Part shown: positions 1 through 6,196 of the stretch, piece after piece
Layout: each line of letters starts with the position of its first letter
Numbering within the stretch: the stretch's first letter is position 1
Origin: Tannerella sp.
GTDB taxonomy: Bacteria > Bacteroidota > Bacteroidia > Bacteroidales > Tannerellaceae
NCBI GenBank assembly: GCA_031282485.1
Contig: JAITDQ010000277.1
Coordinates: 1-6,382, forward strand
Direction of reading: 5' to 3'
DNA length: 6,382 nucleotides
Notes under the pieces: model-generated
What the model was told of the DNA's origin: nothing
Database searches by the model: none
What the model saw: the letters and a program-made list of their open reading frames with translations, nothing else
Translations under genes and position numbers: made by a program

Positions 1-1517
1 ACATCTACTTTTTTGCCTTTCACACAATGGTTTAACATCTCTATAAGCTGCGAAGGAATGAGCGTGTCTTTCCGTCCGAAGTTTATTTTCAGGATTTTCA
101 TTCCTTCTTCGGCGCGATCGGACGACAGTTTTCGTTTTCCTTCCTTTCCGTCGCGCTTTCCTTTTGCTTCGGACACACTCGGTTTTTCGTCCGCATTTTC
201 TATTTCCCCTGCGTCGTGATAGTAGTCTATGAGGCGGTTAAATTCAAGGGATACGATTCGTTTTATGATATCTTCCTTTTCGAGCCATTCCAGTTTGCGA
301 AAGATAGAAGGCATCAGTGCTGCAATATCCGCTTCGTTTACTTTCACTTTTTCTATTTTGTCGGCGAAGTTGAAAAGTTGTTTTTCGCAGATTGTTTTGC
401 TGTTGGGGATGACGCCTTTTTCAAATTTGCAGTTTGCGGCGTCCGTTATTTTGCGTAATTTCCCTTTTTCCTTTATGTGGCAGATGGCGATGGAGATACC
501 GGTTTTGCCGGCGCGGGCGGTACGTCCGCTCCGGTGGGTATAGGCTTCCGTTTCGTCGGGCAAGCCGAAATGTATGACATGCGTCAGGTTGTCGACGTCT
601 AATCCTCTTGCCGCAACGTCGGTGGCGACGAGCAGTTGCAGGTTGCGGTTGCGGAATTTCTGCATCACATAGTCGCGCGCCGCCTGCGTAAGTTCGCCGT
701 GCAGGGCGTCGGCATTATAGCCGTCGTGGATGAGTTTGTCCGCTATCTCCTGCGTTTCGCGCCGTGTGCGGCAGAAGATGATGCCGTAGATGTTGGGGTA
801 ATAATCGGCGATGCGTTTAAGCGCCAGGTATTTGTCTTTGGCGTGTACCATGAAGTAGATATGGCGTATGTTATCGTTTCCCCGGTTTTTTCCGCCGATA
901 ACGATTTCGCGCGGCGAATGCATGTAATTTCCGGCTATCCTTGCGATTTCTTTCGGCATCGTGGCGGAAAAGAGGAGCATGTTGCGTTCCGTGGGCACTT
1001 TCGACAATATTTCTTCGATGTCCTCGGCAAATCCCATGGACAGCATCTCGTCCGCTTCGTCGAGTATGACGTTTTTAACGGAGGAGAGATCCGCTACGCG
1101 CCTGTTCATGAGGTCGAGCAGGCGTCCGGGCGTGGCAACGATTATCTGTACTCCTTTGGAGAGGGTTTTTATCTGGCTTTCGATGCTTGAACCTCCGTAA
1201 ACGGGGAGGACTGACATGTTTTCCATATATTTTGAATAATCGTTCAGGTCGGACGCGATCTGCAGACACAGTTCGCGCGTGGGACAGAGTATGAGCGTCT
1301 GCGGACGGCGCAGCGCGACATTTGTTTTTTGTAATACGGGCAGGCCGTATGCCGCCGTCTTTCCCGTTCCGGTTTGCGCCAGCGCAATGATATCCCGGTT
1401 ATTTTCCAGCATGAGGGGGATCACTTCTTCCTGTACGGGCATGGGCGCAGCATAACCCATCTCGCTGATAGCCCTGATAATTTCAGGCACAATGCCTAAT
1501 TCTTCAAATTTATTCAT
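1..1517 (-). CDS. DEAD-box ATP-dependent RNA helicase, C-terminus cut by the window edge
   Basis: This is an ATP-driven RNA helicase expected to remodel structured RNA in the cytoplasm during ribosome assembly, mRNA decay or cold adaptation. Reading down from the ATG at 1517 gives 505 uninterrupted codons. The RecA1 core has the Q-motif region (Phe4, Gln29), motif I AQTGTGKT (47-54), PTREL (79-83), GG (108-109), TPGR (129-132), DEAD (153-156) and SAT (184-186). RecA2 has IIFCRT (246-251), ATDVAARGLD (298-307) and HRSGRTARAG (328-337). A helical extension (about 370-440) and a charged Lys/Glu-rich linker (about 443-471) follow. From residue 474 the sequence KILKINFGRKDTLIP begins a DbpA/CsdA-type RNA-binding domain that leaves the window. 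All catalytic motifs are intact. A weak GGGAG (1529-1533) lies 11 nt before the start. The gene is divergent from pnp. Family assignment is very secure; the exact paralogue (CsdA/DeaD-like or DbpA-like) is not decided. Confidence 0.95.
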   Translation of the reverse strand, partial: MNKFEELGIVPEIIRAISEMGYAAPMPVQEEVIPLMLENNRDIIALAQTGTGKTAAYGLPVLQKTNVALRRPQTLILCPTRELCLQIASDLNDYSKYMENMSVLPVYGGSSIESQIKTLSKGVQIIVATPGRLLDLMNRRVADLSSVKNVILDEADEMLSMGFAEDIEEILSKVPTERNMLLFSATMPKEIARIAGNYMHSPREIVIGGKNRGNDNIRHIYFMVHAKDKYLALKRIADYYPNIYGIIFCRTRRETQEIADKLIHDGYNADALHGELTQAARDYVMQKFRNRNLQLLVATDVAARGLDVDNLTHVIHFGLPDETEAYTHRSGRTARAGKTGISIAICHIKEKGKLRKITDAANCKFEKGVIPNSKTICEKQLFNFADKIEKVKVNEADIAALMPSIFRKLEWLEKEDIIKRIVSLEFNRLIDYYHDAGEIENADEKPSVSEAKGKRDGKEGKRKLSSDRAEEGMKILKINFGRKDTLIPSQLIEMLNHCVKGKKVD

Positions 1518-1575
1518 AAAATTATTTTCTCCCTTTTTTTTATTTCCAGGGATTGTTTCAGTATTTAAAAGGCCG

Positions 1576-1607
1576 CAAAGGTAATATAAATAATTGACAG
1601 TTTGCAA
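1576..1607 (-). promoter_or_regulatory. Bacteroidota-type promoter of the helicase gene
   Basis: Read on the minus strand, ATTG (1608-1605) is followed after 21 nt by TACCTTTG (1583-1576). This is a full match to the Bacteroidota -7 consensus TAnnTTTG with an acceptable -33 TTG at the upper end of the usual 19-21 nt spacing. Transcription would start near 1570 and leave a leader of roughly 50 nt before the ATG. The -33 element lies inside the inverted repeat at 1601-1619, so a protein bound there could block this promoter. The consensus match is seen; activity is inferred. Confidence 0.6.
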
Positions 1608-1619
1608 TTATTTTGCAAA
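1601..1619. promoter_or_regulatory. Paired TTGCAA dyad over the helicase -33 element
   Basis: TTTGCAA (1601-1607) and its reverse complement TTGCAAA (1613-1619) flank the 5-bp spacer TTATT. Each arm contains the palindromic hexamer TTGCAA, and the two hexamers start 11 bp apart, close to one helical turn. That geometry suits a dimeric DNA-binding protein. It overlaps the helicase -33 element. The region is A+T-rich, so a chance origin is possible and no regulator is identified. Confidence 0.35.
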
Positions 1620-1641
1620 ATAAAGAGAATGCTTTATTTTG
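1616..1641. promoter_or_regulatory. Perfect 10-bp inverted repeat between the divergent promoters
   Basis: CAAAATAAAG (1616-1625) and CTTTATTTTG (1632-1641) are exact reverse complements around the 6-bp spacer AGAATG. The repeat lies upstream of both predicted transcription starts, so it should act as DNA (operator or activator site) rather than as a hairpin in either mRNA. It begins 8 bp beyond the helicase -33 element and ends 27 bp before the pnp -33 element. A ten-of-ten match is uncommon even in A+T-rich DNA, but no binding protein can be named. Confidence 0.45.
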
Positions 1642-1668
1642 GGGAAGAAAAATAAAAAAGGTATTATT

Positions 1669-1699
1669 TTTGTGATTTCCCGCGCTTTCATTATCTTTG
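1669..1699 (+). promoter_or_regulatory. Bacteroidota-type promoter of pnp
   Basis: TTTG (1669-1672) is followed after exactly 19 nt by TATCTTTG (1692-1699), a full match to the Bacteroidota housekeeping consensus TTTG-N19-21-TAnnTTTG. Transcription would start near 1705-1707, giving a pnp leader of about 95 nt. A second -7-like word, TATTTTTG (1665-1672), overlaps the -33 element, but its best upstream TTTG (1638-1641) is 23 nt away, so it is the weaker candidate. Confidence 0.7.
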
Positions 1700-1704
1700 T
1701 CGGA

Positions 1705-1801
1705 ATTTTAATAATATCACAGATGTATATTCCTCCTGTTTGAAAAGATGTTCGGGACAGGACAGGATGTTTAAAGATGTAAGATGTAAAAAAAGAAAAA
1801 A
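1705..1801 (+). promoter_or_regulatory. pnp 5' leader with repeated GATGT words and two alternative hairpins
   Basis: The presumed leader carries five copies of (A/G)GATGT, at 1721, 1746, 1765, 1775 and 1782. It also has a tandem ACAGG (1757-1761 and 1762-1766). TCCTGT (1734-1739) can pair with ACAGGA at 1757-1762 or at 1762-1767, so two mutually exclusive 6-bp hairpins are possible. The last bases before the ATG are almost all A, typical for translation initiation in this phylum, with no clear Shine-Dalgarno. PNPase represses its own mRNA through the leader in enterobacteria; a comparable role here is only inferred, and the hairpins are weak. Confidence 0.3.
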
Positions 1802-4009
1802 ATGAATGTAATTAACAAGACGATTGATTTGGGTGATGGAAGGACTATCACCGTCGAAACCGGGAAGTTGGCCAAACAGGCGGATGGCGCAGTGACGGTA
1901 CGTATGGGTAACACGATGTTGCTTGCTACCGTTTGCGGTGCGAAGGATGCAGCCCCGGGTGTGGATTTTATGCCGCTTCAGGTGGATTATAAAGAGAAAT
2001 TTTCGGCATTCGGCCGTTTTCCGGGTGGTTTTACCCGCCGGGAAGGGAAGGCTTCCGACTATGAGATTCTGACGTCGCGTTTGGTTGACCGCGTTTTACG
2101 GCCGCTCTTCCCGGACGACTATCATGCAGAAGTGTTTGTGAATATCATCCTTTTCTCGGCCGACGGGGAGGATATTCCGGATGCACTGGCCGGACTGGCG
2201 GCTTCGGCTGCTCTGGCCGTGTCGGATATACCGTTTAACGGGCCGATCTCGGAGGTGCGCGTCGCACGCCTGGACGGCAGGTTTATTATCAATCCGACTT
2301 TCTCGCAACTGGAAAATGCCGATATAGATATTATGGTCGGCGCTACGGCGGAGAATATCATGATGGTGGAAGGCGAAATGAATGAGGTGCAGGAAGCGGA
2401 TATGCTCGAAGCAATCAAGGTTGCCCATGAGGCGATTAAGGATCATTGCCGTGTGCAGCTGGAGCTTGCCGAAGAGTGCGGCAAGACGGTAAAACGTGTA
2501 TACTGTCATGAAGAAAATGACGAGGATTTGCGCGCTGCCGTGCGTGCGGCATGTTATGACAAGGTTTATGCGATTGCGGTCTCCGGCAGCGGCAAACAGG
2601 AAAGGACGGAGGCTTTCGAGGCTATTAAAGATGAGTTTAAGGCGCAATATTCGGAAGAGGATCTGGAAGTGAAGGGCGCGCTGATCGACCGTTACTATCA
2701 TGATGTGGAGAAAGAGGCGATGCGTCGCGCCATTCTGGATGAGGGTAAACGCCTCGACGGACGCAAAACCGTCGAGATTCGCCCGATATGGATCGAAACG
2801 GACTTCGTGCCCGGACCTCACGGGGCGGCCGTTTTTACGCGAGGCGAAACGCAGTCGTTGACGACCGTTACGCTCGGAACGAAAACCGACGAAAAGATTG
2901 TAGACGATGTGTTGACACACGGTAAGGAACGTTTCCTGCTTCATTATAATTTCCCGCCGTTTTCAACAGGCGAAGCCAGGCCGCAACGCGCCGTGGGACG
3001 TCGCGAGATCGGTCACGGCAACCTGGCGCACCGCGCACTGAAACGGATGATACCGGAACAGTATCCGTATGTCGTGCGTATCATATCGGATATCCTGGAG
3101 TCGAACGGCTCGTCTTCCATGGCTACCGTTTGTGCCGGAACGCTGGCGCTGATGGATGCCGGTATCCCGATCCGCAAACCGGTATCGGGAATCGCCATGG
3201 GACTTATCTCCGAAAATAAGGGAACGAATTATGCCGTTCTTTCGGATATTCTGGGCGACGAGGATCATCTCGGGGATATGGATTTCAAGGTTACGGGTAC
3301 GAAAGACGGTATTACGGCTACACAGATGGATATCAAGGTGGACGGTCTGTCGTACGAGATACTCGAGAAAGCCCTGGCGCAGGCGAAAGAAGGACGTTTG
3401 CATATACTCGGCAAAATCACGGAAGCGATGCCTCAACCGCGTCCCGAACTGAAACCGCATGCACCGCGCATAGAAACATTTACCGTAGGTAAGGAATTTA
3501 TCGGCGCAATCATCGGACCGGGTGGAAAGATTATTCAGGGTATACAGGAAAAAACCGGCGCTACGATTTCTATCGAGGAGATCGATAACAAGGGCGTGAT
3601 CGAAGTTTCCGGAACAAACAAGGAAAGTATCGACGCGGCTATAAAAGCGATTAAGATCATTGTGTCCGTGCCCGAAGTAGGCGAGGTGTACGAAGGCAAG
3701 ATTTCTTCCGTGATGCCTTACGGGGCGTTTGTGGAATTTATGCCCGGCAAGGACGGACTGCTCCATATTTCCGAAATAGACTGGCAACGTTTGGATACGG
3801 TTGAAGAAGCCGGCCTCCGGGAGGGCGATCCCGTGAAAGTGAAACTGGTTGATATCGATCCGAAGACGGGCAAGTTTAAACTGTCACGCAAAGCATTATT
3901 GCCGAAGCCGGAAGGATACAAAGAGCAGGAGCGTCCGCAACGTCCTCCGCGTCAGAACGGCGGCGGTGGCGGCCATTCGCATAATCGCGACGGCGGCGGC
4001 CGGCGGTAA
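1802..4009 (+). CDS. pnp: Polynucleotide phosphorylase (polyribonucleotide nucleotidyltransferase)
   Basis: PNPase degrades RNA 3'-5' using phosphate and releases nucleoside diphosphates; it can also run in reverse and add tails. It works as a cytoplasmic trimer, often beside a DEAD-box helicase. The 735-residue protein has the full family layout: first RNase PH domain (about 15-145), helical linker domain (about 240-320), catalytic second RNase PH domain (about 328-550), KH domain (about 555-615, with IIGPGGK at 570-576) and S1 domain (about 628-699). Catalytic residues are present: Arg400-Arg401 in GRREIGHG, and the aspartates of [12 protein letters not shown] (485-496), where Asp488 and Asp494 match E. 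coli Asp486 and Asp492. The tail beyond the S1 domain (about 700-735) is rich in Gly, Arg and His and is longer than I expect for this group. The ATG at 1802 is chosen because the canonical N-terminus begins there; the ATG at 1806 is out of frame. The upstream neighbour is the divergent helicase, not rpsO as in many other bacteria. Confidence 0.98.
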   Translation: MNVINKTIDLGDGRTITVETGKLAKQADGAVTVRMGNTMLLATVCGAKDAAPGVDFMPLQVDYKEKFSAFGRFPGGFTRREGKASDYEILTSRLVDRVLRPLFPDDYHAEVFVNIILFSADGEDIPDALAGLAASAALAVSDIPFNGPISEVRVARLDGRFIINPTFSQLENADIDIMVGATAENIMMVEGEMNEVQEADMLEAIKVAHEAIKDHCRVQLELAEECGKTVKRVYCHEENDEDLRAAVRAACYDKVYAIAVSGSGKQERTEAFEAIKDEFKAQYSEEDLEVKGALIDRYYHDVEKEAMRRAILDEGKRLDGRKTVEIRPIWIETDFVPGPHGAAVFTRGETQSLTTVTLGTKTDEKIVDDVLTHGKERFLLHYNFPPFSTGEARPQRAVGRREIGHGNLAHRALKRMIPEQYPYVVRIISDILESNGSSSMATVCAGTLALMDAGIPIRKPVSGIAMGLISENKGTNYAVLSDILGDEDHLGDMDFKVTGTKDGITATQMDIKVDGLSYEILEKALAQAKEGRLHILGKITEAMPQPRPELKPHAPRIETFTVGKEFIGAIIGPGGKIIQGIQEKTGATISIEEIDNKGVIEVSGTNKESIDAAIKAIKIIVSVPEVGEVYEGKISSVMPYGAFVEFMPGKDGLLHISEIDWQRLDTVEEAGLREGDPVKVKLVDIDPKTGKFKLSRKALLPKPEGYKEQERPQRPPRQNGGGGGHSHNRDGGGRR

Positions 4010-4021
4010 TATTTCAATAAA

Positions 4022-4154
4022 TGCCGGGAAAGCAGTCTGACGGGCTTCGGAGCGGTTTTTGCAACGTGCATGTCTACGCTTGCAGCGAAGCAAAGGAAGC
4101 ACGAATGAGAGCTTGTTTTTGCAGCATGTCCGGAGACATGCTTTCCGTCCGGCA
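4022..4154 (+). other. GC-rich potentially structured element behind pnp
   Basis: This unexplained stretch has nested complementarity. Its ends pair: TGCCGG (4022-4027) with CCGGCA (4149-4154), and GAAAGC (4028-4033) with GCTTTC (4140-4145), leaving a 3-nt bulge. Inside, GCTTCG (4044-4049) pairs with CGAAGC (4086-4091) and AGCG (4051-4054) with CGCT (4077-4080). A perfect 8-bp hairpin with loop CGGA lies at 4123-4142 and competes with part of the outer helix. Two stretches, 4050-4074 and 4109-4130, are imperfect direct repeats sharing a TTTTTGCA core and an ATGTC end. It lies downstream of the pnp stop and before the terminator, so it would form part of the pnp 3' UTR. It could be a dispersed intergenic repeat, an mRNA 3'-end element or an sRNA. 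I see no promoter of its own and no convincing coding sequence; small open frames here lack family resemblance. Confidence 0.4.
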
Positions 4155-4221
4155 AAGGCGGGAATCTTCGGCGAGCGAGGGGGGTAAACGGTTATTCTGC
4201 GTCTCTGCCGAATGTGCATAA

Positions 4222-4262
4222 AAAAAGCGTGCAAACTTTTGAATAAGGTTTACACGCTTTTT
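4222..4262 (+). terminator. Rho-independent terminator downstream of pnp
   Basis: GCGTG (4227-4231) pairs with CACGC (4253-4257), then after one C-A mismatch AAAC (4233-4236) pairs with GTTT (4248-4251). The loop is 11 nt (4237-4247). The stem is flanked by A5 (4222-4226) and followed by T5 (4258-4262). The A and T tracts are complementary, so the signal should work in both directions. It lies about 210 bp beyond the pnp stop, implying a long 3' UTR that includes the structured element at 4022-4154. Confidence 0.8.
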
Positions 4263-4372
4263 GTTGTCGTTACAAAGCAAAACATTTTATGTCGAAGCAC
4301 ATAAGCGACGCAAAATAAACAAAATATAACTGTTTCGGGAGTAATGTATCTTCTTTCCCCAAGAATGCAGGA
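4263..4372. other. Short stretch with no recognisable feature, ending in a decayed repeat half
   Basis: This A+T-rich stretch follows the terminator. I find no gene, promoter or RNA in it. Its last 20 or so bases (about 4353-4372, starting CTTTCCCC) weakly resemble the second half of the 42-bp unit in exact register with the array that begins at 4373. They may be a decayed outermost copy. Confidence 0.35.
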
Positions 4373-4624
4373 GGCTTGCCCACATAGTGGGCAACTTTCC
4401 CGACGAGAATAAATGACTTGCCCACATAATGGGCAATCTTCTCAACGAGAATAAATGACTTGCCCACATAATGGGCAACCTTCCCGACGAGAATAAATGA
4501 CTTGACCACATAGTGGGCAACCCTCCTGACGAGATTAAGAGACTTGCCCACACAGTGGACAACCTTCCCAACGAGATTAGGAGACTTTCCGACACAGCGG
4601 GAAAGGCTTTCAACCCTGCCACAG
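4373..4624. repeat. Tandem array of six 42-bp units, each with an internal dyad
   Basis: Units start at 4373, 4415, 4457, 4499, 4541 and 4583, each exactly 42 bp with no spacers. Against the third unit, units 1 and 2 differ at 3 positions, unit 4 at 7 and unit 5 at 8; unit 6 is strongly diverged after its first half. Units 1-3 carry the perfect dyad TTGCCCA / TGGGCAA around a 5-nt loop (CATAA or CATAG). Units 4 and 5 have one mismatch each at the same stem pair. In unit 6 the stem becomes CTTTCC / GGAAAG: a G-C pair has changed to T-A on both sides. Because 42 is a multiple of three, two minus-strand frames stay open. One reads as a 14-residue repeat, VGKSFILVGKVAHY, from a GTG at 4551, but it lacks a credible ribosome site and family resemblance, so I do not call it a gene. 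The role is unknown. Confidence 0.85.
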
Positions 4625-4730
4625 AGATGTAATTAATCGCGTCTCTACCCTTCCGAACGGAATAATCTTGCAGATGTTTTCACCGAAACAACGCTATATC
4701 AACAGTTAAAACAATAGAAAGAAGAAATAT
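4625..4730 (+). promoter_or_regulatory. Sulfatase upstream region with a small dyad
   Basis: The 106 bp before the sulfatase carry the short dyad TTCCG-AA-CGGAA (4651-4662), followed at once by TAATCTTG (4663-4670), one base off the -7 consensus TAnnTTTG. No -33 TTTG lies 19-21 nt upstream, so a promoter relying on an activator or a different sigma factor is possible but unproven. The purine-rich stretch AGAAAGAAG shortly before the ATG is a plausible weak ribosome site. Confidence 0.25.
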
Positions 4731-6167
4731 ATGAATACAAAAAAAATCTTCACATTTGTATTTTGCAGTACATCTGTTTGTCCCTGTTCCGGGAGAAACG
4801 GACAGCCTGAACAACCCAATATTATTTACATCATAGCAGATGACTTGGGTTACGGCGATTTGGGATGCTATGGTCAAGAACTTTTCATAACACCGCATAT
4901 TGACCGTCTGGCAAAAGAGGGAATGAGATTTACCCAATTCTATGCGGGATGTACCGTGAGCGCCCCGTCGCGTTCGTCATTAGTCACCGGTTTGCATACG
5001 GGACATACACCCATACGGGGAAATAAGGCTTTCCAGGGAGGCGATTATCCCCAGCCGGAACATACGTATACCATCGGCAAAATGCTGAAGTCCGGAGGAT
5101 ACGTAACCGGATGCTTCGGCAAGTGGGGACTGGGAGCACCACACACGGAAGGAGCACCACACAGACAAGGATTCGATACGTTTTTCGGATATAACAGTCA
5201 AGCGCTGGCGCACAATTACTACCCGTATTATCTGTGGAAAAATCAGGACACGGTCCGGCTGAAAGAAAATGAAGGTTTTGGGAAAGGAATCTATGCGCCG
5301 GACATGATTCACAACGAAGCCATCAAATTCATTCGCGAGAATAAAGACCGTCCGTTTTTTGCCTTTCTCACATACATCATTCCTCATGCCGAATTAGTTA
5401 ATCCGGAAGACAGTATTGCGGCCATGTATAAGGGAACATTCCCGGAAACCCCGTACAGAGGAGTGGACGAAGGCGCTACCTACAGACAGGGCCCTTACGG
5501 AAGTACGCCACATCCGAAAGCCGATTTTGCAGCCATGGTGACCCGCCTGGATACCTATGTGGGCGATATTTATAATTTGTTGAAAGAATTGGGACTTGAC
5601 AAAAATACAATCATCCTGTTCACCAGCGACAACGGCCCTCACATCGAAGGAGGCGCCGATCCGCATTTTTTCAAGAGTTACGGGCCTTTGCGCGGAGTAA
5701 AGCGTGACCTTTATGAAGGAGGTATCCGGATTCCTTTTATCACGTGGTATCCCGGGAAAATAAAAGCCGGAACAGTCAGCCATCACATTGCAGCATTCTG
5801 GGATGTGATGCCTGCGTTGGCCGAACTGACCGGGATAAGGATAACCGGGCATACGGACGGTATTTCTTTTCTTCCAACATTATCCGGACAGAAACAGCAG
5901 ATACAACATGAATATTTGTACTGGGAATTTCATGAACAGGGCGGAAAAGCAGCGGTAAGAAAAGGCAATTGGAAAGCTGTCATGCTGAATGTCAACAACA
6001 CGGAAAAGACAGGGATTGAACTCTATGACTTATCGAAGGACATTCACGAAGACAATAATGTCGCCGGACAACATCCTCAGATTGTATCCGAAATGTGGCA
6101 AATAATGAAAAATTCACATACCGATTCGGATGTGTTTCCGTTTTCAATACCTCCCCTGAATCATTAA
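4731..6167 (+). CDS. S1-family (arylsulfatase-type) sulfatase with serine-type formylglycine motif
   Basis: The enzyme hydrolyses a sulfate ester, probably on a glycan, in the periplasm or at the cell surface. The 478-residue protein has the alkaline-phosphatase-like sulfatase fold. Metal ligands are Asp37-Asp38 in IADDLGYGD and Asp300-Asn301 in FTSDNGPH. The signature is Ser77-Ala-Pro-Ser-Arg81, with Ser77 where many sulfatases have Cys; Ser or Cys here is oxidised to formylglycine, in anaerobes by the radical-SAM enzyme anSME. Lys131 in FGKWGLG, His219 in PHAELV and Lys325 in RGVKRDLYEGG are further likely active-site residues. The C-terminal subdomain (about 385-470) includes RKGNWKAV and ELYDLSKD. 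The N-terminus is odd: a short hydrophobic run after MNTKKI is broken by three cysteines (12, 17, 19), with no good lipobox. The mature fold begins near residue 29. The ATG at 4731 is the only sensible start, since the next Met is residue 64. The substrate cannot be read from sequence alone. It converges with a probable rhamnosidase. Confidence 0.93.
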   Translation: MNTKKIFTFVFCSTSVCPCSGRNGQPEQPNIIYIIADDLGYGDLGCYGQELFITPHIDRLAKEGMRFTQFYAGCTVSAPSRSSLVTGLHTGHTPIRGNKAFQGGDYPQPEHTYTIGKMLKSGGYVTGCFGKWGLGAPHTEGAPHRQGFDTFFGYNSQALAHNYYPYYLWKNQDTVRLKENEGFGKGIYAPDMIHNEAIKFIRENKDRPFFAFLTYIIPHAELVNPEDSIAAMYKGTFPETPYRGVDEGATYRQGPYGSTPHPKADFAAMVTRLDTYVGDIYNLLKELGLDKNTIILFTSDNGPHIEGGADPHFFKSYGPLRGVKRDLYEGGIRIPFITWYPGKIKAGTVSHHIAAFWDVMPALAELTGIRITGHTDGISFLPTLSGQKQQIQHEYLYWEFHEQGGKAAVRKGNWKAVMLNVNNTEKTGIELYDLSKDIHEDNNVAGQHPQIVSEMWQIMKNSHTDSDVFPFSIPPLNH

Positions 6168-6196
6168 CGGGTGAAACCGGTTTGCGCGCCTCATTA

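Noticed and set aside
636..1190. 184-codon plus-strand open frame inside the helicase
   Set aside because: It is antisense to intact DEAD-box helicase motifs and has no family resemblance.
2096..3787. Long minus-strand open frames inside pnp (2096-2944 and 2963-3787)
   Set aside because: They lie wholly antisense to an unambiguous pnp gene, show no recognisable motifs, and arise from its codon pattern.
3896..4234. Small open frames on both strands in the GC-rich stretch after pnp (for example 4021-4221 plus, 3896-4234 minus)
   Set aside because: They are low-complexity, Cys/Arg-rich translations with no plausible start signals. The base pairing of the region explains the sequence better than coding.
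4270..4551. Minus-strand repeat protein with a 14-residue period
   Set aside because: It starts at a GTG inside the repeat, lacks a ribosome site or promoter, and a second frame is equally open because the unit length is a multiple of three. It is kept only as a possibility under the repeat.
4373..4624. CRISPR array
   Set aside because: The units are directly abutting with no unique spacers, and no cas genes are present.
4663..4670. TAATCTTG as a normal sulfatase -7 promoter element
   Set aside because: It has one mismatch to the consensus and no -33 TTTG at 19-21 nt, so it is noted only within the leader entry.
4950..4952. Cys74 of the sulfatase as the catalytic formylglycine precursor
   Set aside because: The family motif requires the Cys/Ser four residues before Arg. 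Ser77 fits with Arg81; Cys74 does not.
6174..6183. AAACCGGTTT palindrome between the convergent genes as a terminator
   Set aside because: It is a loopless 10-bp palindrome with no T tract on either side; it is too short and poorly shaped to call.
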